64,000 nt of DNA. It comes from Dasypus novemcinctus. Taxonomy: Eukaryota > Chordata > Mammalia > Cingulata > Dasypodidae. Under the pieces are notes generated by a model, which worked only from the letters and a program-made list of their open reading frames with translations, did not search any database and had not been told where the DNA came from. The first letter of the stretch is position 1; each line of letters opens with the position of its first letter. The stretch is taken from positions 24,565,661 to 24,629,660 of the forward strand of contig NC_080696.1 in the NCBI RefSeq assembly GCF_030445035.2, given 5' to 3'. A program made the position numbers and the translations under genes. Below, in pieces: positions 63,720 through 64,000 of this stretch.

Positions 63720-64000
63720 AATTGTGTCCAACATAGCACACCTTTTACAAAAACTAACAAAAAGTGGGTAACAGGCTTAAATATAACACATTAAAACTTG
63801 TAGAAAAAAATAGAAGAAAATGTTTAGGATCAAGGGATTTCTTAGAATTCAATACCAAAAGCATGATGCACAAAACAAAATATAGATAGACTGAACTTCA
63901 CCAAAATGAAAAACTATTGCCCATATGAAGAGGATGAAAAGACAAGCTATATAGACTGGGAAGAAATATTTGCAAACCACCTATCTGACAAAAGACTTAT
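63720..64000 (+). mobile_element. LINE-1 G, ORF2 C-terminal region, continues past the window
   Basis: Plus-strand sequence with TTGCAAACCACCTATCTGAC and GAAAAGACAAGC-type phrases encodes a broken ORF2 C-terminal domain (RMKRQAI, GKKYLQTTYLTKDL). It continues past position 64000. Confidence 0.75.

Overview
This is a stretch of mammalian nuclear genome. There is no bacterial or viral gene layout: the coding DNA is a handful of short exons with GT-AG splice sites, and most of the rest is nested retroelements. Many copies of a tRNA-derived SINE of the armadillo DAS type, together with xenarthran-looking LINE-1 3-prime tails, point to an armadillo, most likely Dasypus novemcinctus. That species call is inferred from repeats recognised by eye, not from a database search.

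Two protein genes meet tail to tail. On the plus strand the last two coding exons of GINS1 (PSF1, a subunit of the GINS/CMG replicative helicase) lie at 1681-1755 and 4880-4948, followed by a short 3-prime UTR with a poly(A) signal near 5180. On the minus strand the last five coding exons of NINL (ninein-like protein, a centrosomal coiled-coil protein) lie at 58797-58955, 57624-57737, 47467-47679, 41638-41751 and 38768-38959 (stop). All five are phase 0 and together encode 263 residues. The rest of each gene lies outside the window.

The roughly 34 kb between the two stop codons is almost all retroelements. In order it holds: a degenerate tandem-repeat-like block (6.2-6.8 kb); a plus-strand LINE-1 with triple nesting (7.0-12.1 kb); a minus-strand ERV-L provirus with both MLT2-type LTRs, a tRNA-Leu-like primer binding site and broken pol (14.9-23.8 kb), itself hit by a solo LTR, SINEs and a LINE-1 tail; a minus-strand LINE-1 (23.8-30.3 kb) carrying a processed CPPED1 retropseudogene with 16-bp target-site duplications; and plus-strand LINE-1s (30.3-37.7 kb) that include a near-palindrome. 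The NINL introns hold further LINE-1, L2, MIR, hAT-type and SINE copies, a 106-nt pure pyrimidine run, and a GC-rich largely non-repetitive block (55-57.6 kb).

I found no CRISPR array, operon, functional tRNA or rRNA gene, and no convincing undescribed system. The most interesting material is structural: the insertion history, recurrent breakpoints in LINE-1 ORF2, and two inverted arrangements. Repeat boundaries are by-eye estimates unless a target-site duplication is quoted.
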